Below are positions 51,539 to 60,549 of a stretch of DNA of 64,000 bases, one piece after another. The DNA comes from Chryseobacterium gleum. GTDB taxonomy: Bacteria; Bacteroidota; Bacteroidia; Flavobacteriales; Weeksellaceae. Position 1 is the stretch's first letter, and every line of letters begins with the position of its first letter. Below the pieces are notes generated by a model. The model ran no database searches. It was not told where the DNA came from and was given only the letters and a program-made list of their open reading frames with translations. The DNA lies in contig NZ_LR134289.1 in the NCBI RefSeq assembly GCF_900636535.1, positions 2,356,001 to 2,420,000 of the forward strand, in the 5' to 3' direction. The position numbers and the translations under genes are program-made.

Positions 51539-52933
51539 TTATTTATACCCAAGAAGCTTCAATACATCTTCCGGTTCCTGCTTTTCACGGAAAATCTCGT
51601 ACTGTAATTCACCGTTTTCATCTTTCTGAATCAGAACGTGTCTCGGCTGAGGCATCAGACAATGGTGAACTCCGCCATAACCACCGATTGTTTCCTGGTA
51701 AGCTCCGGTATGGAAGAATCCGATATACAGAGGTTTTGTATCACTGAAAACAGGTAAATAAATGGCATTGGTATGCTGTTCGGAATTATAATAATCGTCC
51801 GAATCACAAGTCAGCCCTCCAAGGAACACTCTTTCATAAGTATCTTCCCAACGGTTAAGCGGAAGCATGATGAAGTGTCTTGAAATGGCCCATGTATCAG
51901 GAAGAGTGGTCATGAAAGAAGAATCAATCATATTCCATTTTTCTCTGTCGTTCTGACGTTTCTGAGAAATGATTTTATAAAGGTTGGCCCCGCTTTCCCC
52001 TACGGTAAAGCTTCCGAACTCAGTATAAATATTAGGTTCCTCTACTCCTTCTTCTTCACAGAATTTCTTGATCTGAGAAACGATTTCTTCCACCATGTAC
52101 TGATAGTCATAATCGAAATTCAAAGAAGTTTTGATTGGGAAACCTCCTCCGATGTTCAGTGAATCCACTTCCGGAGCGATTTTCTTCAGACGTGCATATA
52201 CACGAAGACATTTATACAATTCGTTCCAGTAATACGCCGTATCCTTAATCCCTGTGTTGATAAAGAAATGAAGCATTTTCAGTCTTGCATTCGGGTGTTC
52301 TGCAATTTTCTGGCTGTAATAAGGAATAATATCTTTATATCCGATACCTAATCTTGAGGTATAGAATTCGAACTTCGGTTCTTCCTCCGATGCAATTCTG
52401 ATTCCGATATCAAAAGTAGAATCAATACTTTCCGTAAGCTTATCCAGCTCTCTGTAATTATCAAGAATCGGAGTAATATTTTCAAATCCGCTGTTGATCA
52501 TATCTGAGATTTTGGCCAGATAATCATCGGTTTTAAAACCATTACAGATCACCTCAATATTCTTATCTACCTTACCTTTTTCATATAGAGATTTTACAAT
52601 ATCCATATCGTAAGCAGATGATGTTTCTATTGAAATATCATTCTTCAGGGCTTCTTCCAATACGAAATTGAAATGACTGGATTTTGTACAGTAACAGTAG
52701 GTATAATTCTTTTTATATTCGGTTTTCTCAAAAGCTTCTTTAAACCAGCCTTTCGCTTTCTGAATATTTTGAGAAATTCTCGGCAGGTAGCTAATCTTTA
52801 GCGGGGTGCCAAATTGTTCAACCACATCCATCAACGGAATATCGTGAAACAACAAATTGTTCTCAGAAACATTAAATTCCTCCGTAGGAAAATATAATGT
52901 CTGATCAATAAGTTCCGAGTACTTTATTTTCAT
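51539..52933 (-). CDS. speA: Arginine decarboxylase (PLP-dependent, fold III, short form)
   Basis: A 464-residue fold-III (alanine-racemase-like) decarboxylase. The PLP-lysine region is YCYCTKSSHF, the phosphate-binding loop is IGGGFPIK, and the active-site Cys lies in LTCDSDDYYN. It resembles the short arginine decarboxylases annotated in flavobacteria, smaller than E. coli SpeA. It produces agmatine, the substrate of the SpeB about 1 kb away; a HAD gene on the other strand separates them. Ornithine or diaminopimelate as a substrate cannot be ruled out. Confidence 0.82.
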   Translation of the reverse strand: MKIKYSELIDQTLYFPTEEFNVSENNLLFHDIPLMDVVEQFGTPLKISYLPRISQNIQKAKGWFKEAFEKTEYKKNYTYCYCTKSSHFNFVLEEALKNDISIETSSAYDMDIVKSLYEKGKVDKNIEVICNGFKTDDYLAKISDMINSGFENITPILDNYRELDKLTESIDSTFDIGIRIASEEEPKFEFYTSRLGIGYKDIIPYYSQKIAEHPNARLKMLHFFINTGIKDTAYYWNELYKCLRVYARLKKIAPEVDSLNIGGGFPIKTSLNFDYDYQYMVEEIVSQIKKFCEEEGVEEPNIYTEFGSFTVGESGANLYKIISQKRQNDREKWNMIDSSFMTTLPDTWAISRHFIMLPLNRWEDTYERVFLGGLTCDSDDYYNSEQHTNAIYLPVFSDTKPLYIGFFHTGAYQETIGGYGGVHHCLMPQPRHVLIQKDENGELQYEIFREKQEPEDVLKLLGYK

Positions 52934-53055
52934 TTCTAAACAAGTGAATTAAGAAATGCAAAATTGCTAAAAAAGTTTCATTTTTAGGTGTTAAAATTAT
53001 TATAATTTTAAATTAACACCCGATATTGAATCTCAGAAAAATTTACATCTGATAA

Positions 53056-53931
53056 TCAATAGGTAAACTTCTGAATATATTCATTTCTTTTGGTATCTGA
53101 AATCCCCAATACCTGCTGGATATAAGCATCTGCAGAGCCATACTTTTTATTGATCTCTTCAAAAGCCGCATCAAGGTATCTTTTTTCTACCCAGCTCAGC
53201 TTTTCCAACACCTGTAAATCCATCTTCGGATAAAGGAAATGTAACCTGTTGGCAAGGCGGAGTCTTTTCTGAACAAGGTCTTTTCTGTAGTTGTTGGATA
53301 AAAGATAATCGTTGTAAATGGTTTCCTTATCAAATTTCAGAATGGTAAGGATCAACGCTGTAATAATCCCGGTTCTGTCCTTACCGGCAGTACAGTGGTA
53401 AAGAACAGGGTCTTTGGACTCCAACACCTCGGTAATAATCGTTTTTATGGTTTCGGGATTTTCCGTAACATATTCACGGTAAAAATCGATCATCCTTTTA
53501 TCCGCATCAGACGCGTTCACTTTACCTTTAAGGACCAGTTTTTTTGCCTGGGACAGCTGATCGCCTTCATCTTCAAACGCTGAATATTTCTTATATGTGT
53601 TTTCTGCAGGAATCTGATCAGGTTTCTGAGCGATTTCCTTTGAATTCCTGAGATCAATAATTTCTCTGATTCCCAATTCATCAAACCGGTCAAAAGATCT
53701 CTTTTTAAGCTTATGAAGATGGGCACTCCTGTAAAACCTTCCTTCTTTTAACGTTCTTCCTTCCGTATTTTTGATATTTCCTACAGTCCGGAAATTGGTT
53801 ACTTTCTTAAGGTGAATTACTTTTTCAGTTTCATTTTTTCCATATTCCGGCTTTCCAAAATGCTGTGTTTTACAGGATAAAATGCAGCATAATGAAATAG
53901 TGAAAACTGATATTCTTATGAATGTATTCAA
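53056..53931 (-). CDS. Lipoprotein tyrosine-protein phosphatase
   Basis: A 291-residue protein with a lipoprotein signal ending in LSC (Cys about 20) and a cysteine-based phosphatase domain: NFRTVGNIKN and GRFYRSAHLHKL, FDELGIREIIDLR, and the P-loop HCTAGKDRTG with the nucleophilic Cys and Arg. It belongs to the Tyr_phosphatase3-type group of cell-envelope phosphatases that can remove phosphate from proteins or lipids. It is the last of a run of minus-strand genes. Confidence 0.88.
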   Translation of the reverse strand: MNTFIRISVFTISLCCILSCKTQHFGKPEYGKNETEKVIHLKKVTNFRTVGNIKNTEGRTLKEGRFYRSAHLHKLKKRSFDRFDELGIREIIDLRNSKEIAQKPDQIPAENTYKKYSAFEDEGDQLSQAKKLVLKGKVNASDADKRMIDFYREYVTENPETIKTIITEVLESKDPVLYHCTAGKDRTGIITALILTILKFDKETIYNDYLLSNNYRKDLVQKRLRLANRLHFLYPKMDLQVLEKLSWVEKRYLDAAFEEINKKYGSADAYIQQVLGISDTKRNEYIQKFTY

Positions 53932-53973
53932 ATGTTAAATTTTGGATAAAGCCAGTTGATAGATTGCAGTAAA

Positions 53974-54603
53974 TTATAAATAATCCGTTCCTATAAAAAT
54001 CAACAGATCTCCTTTTTCATATCCGATAACAACTTCGTCTTCAACGGCGAAATTCCGGGTTCCAATTCTTGAAATAATGGATAAATTTTCATTTTCCAAC
54101 GGCCAGTTTAAGCCTTTTGTTACAATATTTTCTGCTACAGGAAAGGGATATAAGGAAATCATTTTATTTTGTACTCCTTCTACTTTAAAGTTTTTGGGGA
54201 TAAAATAATATTCTGAATATTCATCATAAAACTTCAGTTCCATACGATCTTTGAATGCGTAGGCAACTGTAAGGTTTCCCAGAAAATGGTCCTGTTCTCC
54301 CCCGCTTCCACCAAAAATATCAACTTTATTTACGCCTCTTTCAAGGATTATATCCAAAGCTTTATAAAAATCTGTTTGATTCTGATCCGGAGTGTGGATA
54401 AATTTTTCGTCATAAATATTTTCATCAGACCCGGAATGCGAGTCAAAATCCCCGGATATAAAATCCAGCCTGTCCATAGGAAATCCCATTCTTTTCAAAT
54501 AATGAAAAGCGCCGTCTGTACACGCTATCAATCCATAATTATTAAGATCGGGTAATGATTTTGGAGCATCTCCGTTGATGAAAAGTAATGCTTTATCTTT
54601 CAT
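53974..54603 (-). CDS. Thiamine pyrophosphokinase
   Basis: A 209-residue kinase that makes thiamine diphosphate from thiamine. Motifs include ACTDGAFHYL, FISGDFDS, HTPDQNQTDFYKAL and GGSGGEQDHFLGNL, typical of the ThiN/Thi80 family. Its start overlaps the end of the ATP:cobalamin adenosyltransferase gene by 11 bases, so the two are translated together; both make cofactors. Confidence 0.92.
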   Translation of the reverse strand: MKDKALLFINGDAPKSLPDLNNYGLIACTDGAFHYLKRMGFPMDRLDFISGDFDSHSGSDENIYDEKFIHTPDQNQTDFYKALDIILERGVNKVDIFGGSGGEQDHFLGNLTVAYAFKDRMELKFYDEYSEYYFIPKNFKVEGVQNKMISLYPFPVAENIVTKGLNWPLENENLSIISRIGTRNFAVEDEVVIGYEKGDLLIFIGTDYL

Positions 54604-55162
54604 TCGGGTTCCAGTATTCTTCCGGTTCGTTGTTAAGTTTTGAGATATATCTAGCCAACACGAAAAGATAATCTGAAAGTCTGTTTAAATATTTGATCAA
54701 TTCAGGACGTACTTCTTCAGATTCATTCAGGAAAACCAATGAACGTTCCGCTCTTCTGCAGATTGTTCTTGCTGCATGCAAAAAAGTGGCAGGTTTTCCT
54801 CCTCCGGGAAGAATAAAATACTGAAGCGGTTCCAGCTTTTCATCGAAGGCGTCCATCCATTGTTCAAGTTCTTCAATTTCTGTTTCTGAAATGATGATCG
54901 GAAGGCGTGATTTTCCGTTGGCCAACATTAGCTTATCCACAGGCGTTGCTGCTTCTGAGCCTACTGTAAATAAATCAAACTGGATCTTTTTCAGTTGTCT
55001 CAGCACTTCTTCATCTTCAATATGACTTTTTGCTATTCCAATGAATGAATTCAGCTCATCTATATTTCCATAACTGTCTACTCTTGCACTGGCTTTGGAA
55101 ACTCTTGTTCCGCCGTACAATGCAGTCTGACCTTTATCTCCTGTCTTAGTATAAATTTTCAT
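54593..55162 (-). CDS. ATP:cob(I)alamin adenosyltransferase (PduO type)
   Basis: A 189-residue PduO-type adenosyltransferase that makes adenosylcobalamin. It starts with MKIYTKTGDKGQTALYGGTRV, the ATP-binding N-terminal motif, and has RTICRRAERSL and NRLSDYLFVLAR. The ATG at 55162 starts at this conserved N-terminus; an earlier one would add 29 unrelated residues. The following thiamine pyrophosphokinase gene overlaps its end. Confidence 0.92.
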   Translation of the reverse strand: MKIYTKTGDKGQTALYGGTRVSKASARVDSYGNIDELNSFIGIAKSHIEDEEVLRQLKKIQFDLFTVGSEAATPVDKLMLANGKSRLPIIISETEIEELEQWMDAFDEKLEPLQYFILPGGGKPATFLHAARTICRRAERSLVFLNESEEVRPELIKYLNRLSDYLFVLARYISKLNNEPEEYWNPNER

Positions 55163-55240
55163 AGGACTAAAATACCTTTTTTTATACAATGTAAAAAGTA
55201 AAATGTCGTAATAGATCCCTATCCTATCTGAAAAAAATAA

Positions 55241-55267
55241 AACTGACATTAGAAATTAATGTCAGTT
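55241..55267. terminator. Hairpin after the TonB receptor gene
   Basis: AACTGACATTA pairs perfectly with TAATGTCAGTT across GAAAT, just past the stop of the minus-strand receptor gene. Confidence 0.75.
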
Positions 55268-55318
55268 AATATTTGCATAGGTAGGTTTTATGTCTTTTGA
55301 GTTACTTTTTCTTTCAGA

Positions 55319-57739
55319 TTAAAAAGTATAATTGACATTGAGCTGAAAAGTGGTTCCATTAAATCCGAACTGGTTTACTTCCCATGGATATCTGAACCTT
55401 CCTCCCAAATCTGTTACTACATCCCCTTTGCTGTCTATTACATCCGGATATATATTAAATAAATTGTTTACAACTCCTGAAACTTTAAAATCATTCGTGA
55501 TTTTATAAGTTAAAACTATGTCTGTAATTACCTTACCGGAAAACGTCTGATCTTTGGCAGGATCAGTAGCGTGCTGCCAGGTAACAGAACCAAAGTAAGT
55601 ATTGTTTAAGTTAAAATTAAACTTTGAAATATCATATGAAAGACTGAGGATAGTTTTTGTTTTTGGCCTTGCAGAGATAATTCTGGATTGTTCCTTTCTG
55701 TCAAAAAAGTTTTCTGAGTAACCATTTTGAGCCAAAATAGGCGGAACGGCAATATTATCTACTATTTTAGTTTCGTTATAATTGAAAGCAGCAATAATTC
55801 CCAACCTTCCTTTGCCAATAGCAGAAGTATAATAATTGGCAACGAAATCTATTCCCTGAGTAACTGTATTTACAGCATTGGTGAAAAATTTCAGGGAAGT
55901 TATTTTATTATTGTTCAATATGACTTCCACAGGATTGGTCAGATCCGGACTTCCCGGAGCACCGGTTTTGTAACCTATATCCCCTGAAAAAAGCACCCTG
56001 TCTTTAATTTTTATTCTATAATAATCTGCTGTAATAGTCAGGTTTTTAAAAGGTTTTACAGCTAATCCTCCGGTAATATTAAAGGCTTTTTCAGCATTTA
56101 ATTTTGGTACACCAAGATCAGATCTTATAATTTGGGAGTCATTATTAAAGGTACCCTGATTAGCTACTGTATTCCCGGTAATTTTGGTCTGAACATTGGA
56201 ATAGTAAATCTGGTGTAATGAAGGAGCTCGGAACCCTGTAGAAACAGATCCACGGAAAACTAACTTATCATCCAGCAATTTATATCTTGCATTTCCTTTC
56301 CAGGAAACATTATTTCCAAAATCACTGAAGTTTTCATATCTCACAGTTCCTCCAAACAAGAGGTTTTTGGTAACATCCCATTCAGCATTTATATAAGCCC
56401 CGATGTTCTGACGGTTTTTATTGACTTCATTCTGAGGCTGCAGTCCCGGAAATGATTCCGCACCGCTTCCTATGTAAGATGCTTCTTCTCCTGCTTTCGC
56501 CTGATAGTTTTCATTGCGCACTTCAGCTCCGGCACCTAAAACAAACGAGCCAAAATCCCGGCTGATATCTATATTCCCTATAATATTACTGAACTGATGG
56601 CCACCTGCTTTAAAACGGGTGGGTGAATTTGCTCCCAAAGATACATTAATGGTATTTCCTACCACATAATCTACTGCATTAGAACCAAATGTTGCACTCC
56701 CGTCAAAACTCCATTTTCCAAACATCCCTTTCCATCCGGAAGTTAAATTATAATCATATACATCTGTTTTAAATTCCGGCTGAAATCCATTGTAAGGCTG
56801 TCCTTTTGGTGTTAACAAACCAAAATCGGAAGTTACCCAATAAGGTGTTCGATATAAGCCGTAACTGGTCCCATTTCTATAGGTTGTACCACCAAAGGCA
56901 TAAAATTTACCCGTTTCACTGGTTGGCAATTCAAAATTTACAAACATATTGGCAACTTTTGTCTGCGGCTGCCCAATGATCATCCCTAAACCGGGATTAG
57001 CCTGCGTCCAGGCATTATCCACGCCAAAAAGTTCATCTTTTGTAACAGAACCTGCGCGGTTTGTTTTATTTTGGGATGAAAAACCTAATGTAAGGTTCAG
57101 GCTTCCGTTTTTTGCTACCCTGATTCCTGTATTAAAATCTGCTCCGATATTAAATCCGTCTCCTTTTGAAGTAATCCCTGAAAAAAGATTGACCGTGCTT
57201 TTTCCAACACTGTTCTTAAGAATAATATTGATTACGCCTGCAATAGCATCAGATCCGTATTGTGCAGATGCTCCATCCCTCAAGACCTCTACGTTTTGTA
57301 AAGCTGCTGAAGGAATACTCTTCAGATCTGTACCTACTTCACCTTTTCCCGGCGTATCGTTTACATAAATAAGAGCACTTTGATTTTTTCTTTTATTATT
57401 CACTAAAACTAATGTTCTGGAAGGCCCTAAACCTCTTAAGTCTGCCGGGTCAAAATGAGCCGTAGCGTCAGAAACAGTTTGTTGAGATGAATTAAAAGAT
57501 GGAACAGCATAGGTTAAAGCTTTGTCAAAAGTAGTTTGTCCTGTAGATTTTAATTGTACAGCAGAAATATTATCTATAGGAATAGCTGAGGTAATGATGG
57601 TTCTTGGCTTGGTTCTACCCGTGGTAACCACAACCTCATCTATTTTATTTTGTTTTATGCTGTCCTGAGCATATCCCATAGCACCAGCTCCGCTTAATAC
57701 TAATGCATAAATTTTACCATTAAATAAATTCTTTTTCAT
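55319..57739 (-). CDS. TonB-dependent outer-membrane receptor
   Basis: An 806-residue receptor. The ATG at 57739 begins the signal peptide (MKKNLFNGKIYALVLSGAGAMGYAQ); an earlier ATG would add 17 residues. The plug domain shows TFDKALTYAVPSFNSSQQ, DLRGLGPSRTLVLVNNKRKN and VEVLRDGASAQYGSDAIAGVINI. It continues into a 22-strand barrel and ends in an aromatic residue (LNVNYTF), as needed for insertion. It takes up an iron chelate, vitamin or other large substrate; the ligand is unknown and it has no adjacent SusD gene. Confidence 0.93.
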   Translation of the reverse strand: MKKNLFNGKIYALVLSGAGAMGYAQDSIKQNKIDEVVVTTGRTKPRTIITSAIPIDNISAVQLKSTGQTTFDKALTYAVPSFNSSQQTVSDATAHFDPADLRGLGPSRTLVLVNNKRKNQSALIYVNDTPGKGEVGTDLKSIPSAALQNVEVLRDGASAQYGSDAIAGVINIILKNSVGKSTVNLFSGITSKGDGFNIGADFNTGIRVAKNGSLNLTLGFSSQNKTNRAGSVTKDELFGVDNAWTQANPGLGMIIGQPQTKVANMFVNFELPTSETGKFYAFGGTTYRNGTSYGLYRTPYWVTSDFGLLTPKGQPYNGFQPEFKTDVYDYNLTSGWKGMFGKWSFDGSATFGSNAVDYVVGNTINVSLGANSPTRFKAGGHQFSNIIGNIDISRDFGSFVLGAGAEVRNENYQAKAGEEASYIGSGAESFPGLQPQNEVNKNRQNIGAYINAEWDVTKNLLFGGTVRYENFSDFGNNVSWKGNARYKLLDDKLVFRGSVSTGFRAPSLHQIYYSNVQTKITGNTVANQGTFNNDSQIIRSDLGVPKLNAEKAFNITGGLAVKPFKNLTITADYYRIKIKDRVLFSGDIGYKTGAPGSPDLTNPVEVILNNNKITSLKFFTNAVNTVTQGIDFVANYYTSAIGKGRLGIIAAFNYNETKIVDNIAVPPILAQNGYSENFFDRKEQSRIISARPKTKTILSLSYDISKFNFNLNNTYFGSVTWQHATDPAKDQTFSGKVITDIVLTYKITNDFKVSGVVNNLFNIYPDVIDSKGDVVTDLGGRFRYPWEVNQFGFNGTTFQLNVNYTF

Positions 57740-58074
57740 GTTGATTATTAAATATTCAATAAATCTAATAAAAAAATCAACATTAATCATAAAAATAAAA
57801 TATATGATAATAATTCCATTTCATATTTACTAAAATCATACCATTTCGTTAAAATAATAATTAATCCACAAAACATAAAGTGATTTATTAATAACATGAA
57901 AAAAAATAAATCAATATTATCTTATTTGTATAAAAAAATCAATTACTTAACATCAGAAATAAATATGATTTTACTTGTTCTGATAAGTAATTTTCAACGG
58001 GCTGAGGTTGCTTCGCTTATGGCTTGCAATAAATGGGAATAAAAAATGGCCGGGAGAAACCGGCCATATCCAAA
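57740..58074. other. AT-rich intergenic region
   Basis: No gene is seen. It contains the receptor's upstream region, a weak inverted repeat (TGATTTATT at 57881 with its complement at 57905) and, at the right end, the terminator of the next gene. Confidence 0.6.
58046..58067 (-). terminator. Terminator of the lipoprotein gene
   Basis: ATGGCCGG pairs with CCGGCCAT across GAGAAA, with a T-run on the minus strand. Confidence 0.85.
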
Positions 58075-58659
58075 TTATTTATTTACCTCTACGTATTGTA
58101 TGATGGTCTGATTTTTTGGGTTGTAGATAATGGTACTACTGTTAGGAAATCTTTTCAGCTTATAATACCGGATGTTTTTATCGGACTTAATATCTTCAAG
58201 AATTTTGGCATCAAAGGTATTGTCAGGCAGGAATTTTGACAGAAAGCTTATTTTATCTATAATACTTTGTCCGTCAATCTTACGGGCAGTTTTATCAGAT
58301 TTACTTTCATCAGAAGTGGGCTGCGCTTCTAAAAACGGCAGTAAAACAGCAATATCCGCTTTGTATTTAAAGATATAACCTTCCGGTCTTCCCGGAATTT
58401 TGATCTTTTTTCCTTTCTCTTCGGAAATAATGTCTACTCCTGCACCCGGAAAAACAGTGTTAAACTTAACGTCTTCGGAATTAATTAGAGAATTCACAGA
58501 TTCATTGACTGTCTTTTTCACTGTTTCTTCTACAGCCTGCTGTGCTTTCTGCTGTACGGTTTCGGTTGTTTTCTGAACAGTCTGGTCTATTTTCTCCTCA
58601 ATCTTATTGCATGATACTAATAAAAAAGTGGTGATAGCAGGCAAAATATACGTCTTCAT
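58075..58659 (-). CDS. Lipoprotein with Lys/Glu/Thr-rich helix
   Basis: A 194-residue lipoprotein (lipobox LVSC, Cys17). Residues of about 20-60 are a repetitive helix of QKTTETVQQKAQQAVEE type, probably coiled coil; the rest is a compact mixed domain with no known motif. It is exported to the periplasm or outer membrane. Function unknown. Confidence 0.75.
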   Translation of the reverse strand: MKTYILPAITTFLLVSCNKIEEKIDQTVQKTTETVQQKAQQAVEETVKKTVNESVNSLINSEDVKFNTVFPGAGVDIISEEKGKKIKIPGRPEGYIFKYKADIAVLLPFLEAQPTSDESKSDKTARKIDGQSIIDKISFLSKFLPDNTFDAKILEDIKSDKNIRYYKLKRFPNSSTIIYNPKNQTIIQYVEVNK

Positions 58660-58795
58660 AATTCTAATAATAGCAATTTCTTTATTAATATCCTTTCTTT
58701 TTAACGGAAAAGTGGTCAGGATATTTTTAGCAAAGAAAAAAATATTTTTTTAATCCCTGAAATCCTACTGACAAACTGTTGTCATTGCTCCATCT

Positions 58796-58803
58796 TACCT
58801 TTG
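58796..58803 (+). promoter_or_regulatory. -7 element of the DinB gene
   Basis: TACCTTTG matches TAnnTTTG and lies 30 bases before the ATG at 58833; a TTG at 58779-58781 is closer than the normal -33 box. Confidence 0.5.
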
Positions 58804-58832
58804 TATCAACAACAAACAAAAACAATAATATT

Positions 58833-59324
58833 ATGACAACTACAGCCACAGCCACTAAACAATTTATGACCACAGATCAGTTATTAAAAGACTGGCAGGG
58901 ACACAGAAATCTTACAAGAAGAGTAATCGAAGCTTTTCCTGAAAAAGAATTATTTGAATTTTCTGTCGGAGGGATGAGACCTTTTGCAAAACTTGCCACT
59001 GAGATGATCAGCATTGCAGGTCCCGCTTTGAAAGGAATCATTGAAGGAAATATGGAAGGTTATAATGAAGAAGGCTTCAATCCTACTTCTAAAGAAGAGC
59101 TATTAAAAAAATGGGATGAAGAAACAGAAGTGATCAATCACTATTTCAATCAGATTTCTGAAGAGCGTTTCCAGGAAGTATTCAACCTTTTCGGACAATA
59201 TGAATTCCCGGTGTATGAAAATATTCTTTATTTCATTGACAATGAAATCCACCACCGCGGTCAGGGATATGTTTACCTAAGAGCTCTAGGTATTGAACCG
59301 CCATTCTTCTGGGAAAGATTCTAA
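58833..59324 (+). CDS. DinB family protein
   Basis: A 163-residue protein with a DinB/YfiT-like four-helix bundle. Metal-binding-type His residues appear in the helix with HRNLTRRVIE and in NEIHHRGQGYVYLRALG near the end. The family contains metal-dependent hydrolases and thiol transferases. The start used is after the -7 element, beginning MTTTATATKQ. It converges on the WYL regulator gene downstream. Confidence 0.8.
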   Translation: MTTTATATKQFMTTDQLLKDWQGHRNLTRRVIEAFPEKELFEFSVGGMRPFAKLATEMISIAGPALKGIIEGNMEGYNEEGFNPTSKEELLKKWDEETEVINHYFNQISEERFQEVFNLFGQYEFPVYENILYFIDNEIHHRGQGYVYLRALGIEPPFFWERF

Positions 59325-59534
59325 TAAAAGTAAAAAGGTAAAATTGCAAAAAGCTTAATTGTAAGAAAATCTGCCTATTTTATTAATTGTGATTTTCTTC
59401 AACTTATACCAACTACTATCATTTTTAGCGACACAACAGATCTGCTTATTTGCAATTTTGCCTTTTTCGCTTCAAGCCATTTCATTTATTGCCTCAATTA
59501 AGTCTTTAAACCTCAACAGCTATCTGTTGGGGTT

Positions 59535-60488
59535 TTACTGATGTCTTTCTGTCATTTTTCTCAGCAGTTCATTCAATCTTGTGCGAAGACTTTCCGGTTC
59601 AAGAACAGTAGCATAATCTGCAAAAGTAATGAGCCAGCGGGGGAAACCGTCACTGATCCATTCAGTTTCAAAAGTAAGTTCCATCCCTTGTTCGGTTTCT
59701 ACTTCTTCTATGAGTCCGTAATATTTTTTAGAATTCACCAGGTGAGACATGACCTTTTTATCTACCAGAAGTTTAGCTCTTTCTTTATTTCCATTTGATT
59801 TTTTGCGGTAATCATTTACCTGTCCGTATTCCTGTAAAAAAGGATTCTGCGTTTTTGAAATTTCAAGGATACGGTCAATACGAAACTGTCTGAAATCTTT
59901 CCTTAAAGTACAGAACGCCATGATGTACCAGAAATTAAATTCAAAAAACATCCCGACGGTTTCAATAGTTCTGTGATTCACCCTTCCGTCTACCGTCTGA
60001 TATTTTATAATCAGCTGCGTTTTCTCTGCGATACTTTCAAGAATAATAGGAATCACATTTTTTAGTGAGTCGCCCGAATCTGTATGAAAGCTGAAAACAT
60101 CAATCTGCTTTTCTATATTTTTGATCAGATTTTTATCAGAATATTTCAATACCGACCGTACTTTCTCCATGGCGGCCTGATAATGATTACCCAGGCTCTG
60201 ATGGGAAAATTTCTGCATCAGCTTTTCGGCAGTAATAAAACTTAAGACCTCTTCTTTGGTAAACATAATCGGAGGAAGCTTATAACCCTCCATTAAAGAA
60301 TATCCGTTGCCAGCTTCTCCAACAATAGGAATGCCTGCATTTTCCAGAGTTTTCACATCGCGATAAATGGTTCTTATACTTACATCGAACTTTTCAGCCA
60401 GATCCTGTGCGCGTACAACAGGTTTCGACTGTAACTGGGTAAGGATAGCCGTTACCCGATCAAGTTTTTTAAGGTAGTGGTCGTTCAT
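59535..60488 (-). CDS. WYL-domain transcriptional regulator (YafY/DeoR type)
   Basis: A 317-residue regulator: an HTH_11-type winged helix near the N-terminus (VRAQDLAEKFDVSIRTIYRDVKTLENAGIPIVGEAGNGY), and a WYL domain with FNFWYIMAFCTLRKDFRQFRIDRI, followed by a WYL C-terminal extension. WYL domains bind nucleic-acid ligands and often control defence or repair genes. Convergent with the DinB gene. Confidence 0.9.
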   Translation of the reverse strand: MNDHYLKKLDRVTAILTQLQSKPVVRAQDLAEKFDVSIRTIYRDVKTLENAGIPIVGEAGNGYSLMEGYKLPPIMFTKEEVLSFITAEKLMQKFSHQSLGNHYQAAMEKVRSVLKYSDKNLIKNIEKQIDVFSFHTDSGDSLKNVIPIILESIAEKTQLIIKYQTVDGRVNHRTIETVGMFFEFNFWYIMAFCTLRKDFRQFRIDRILEISKTQNPFLQEYGQVNDYRKKSNGNKERAKLLVDKKVMSHLVNSKKYYGLIEEVETEQGMELTFETEWISDGFPRWLITFADYATVLEPESLRTRLNELLRKMTERHQ

Positions 60489-60549
60489 TATGTAACAAAG
60501 CTAAAATTCTTTTTTGAGGTATACCTATAAATGAGATGGCTTTTTGACT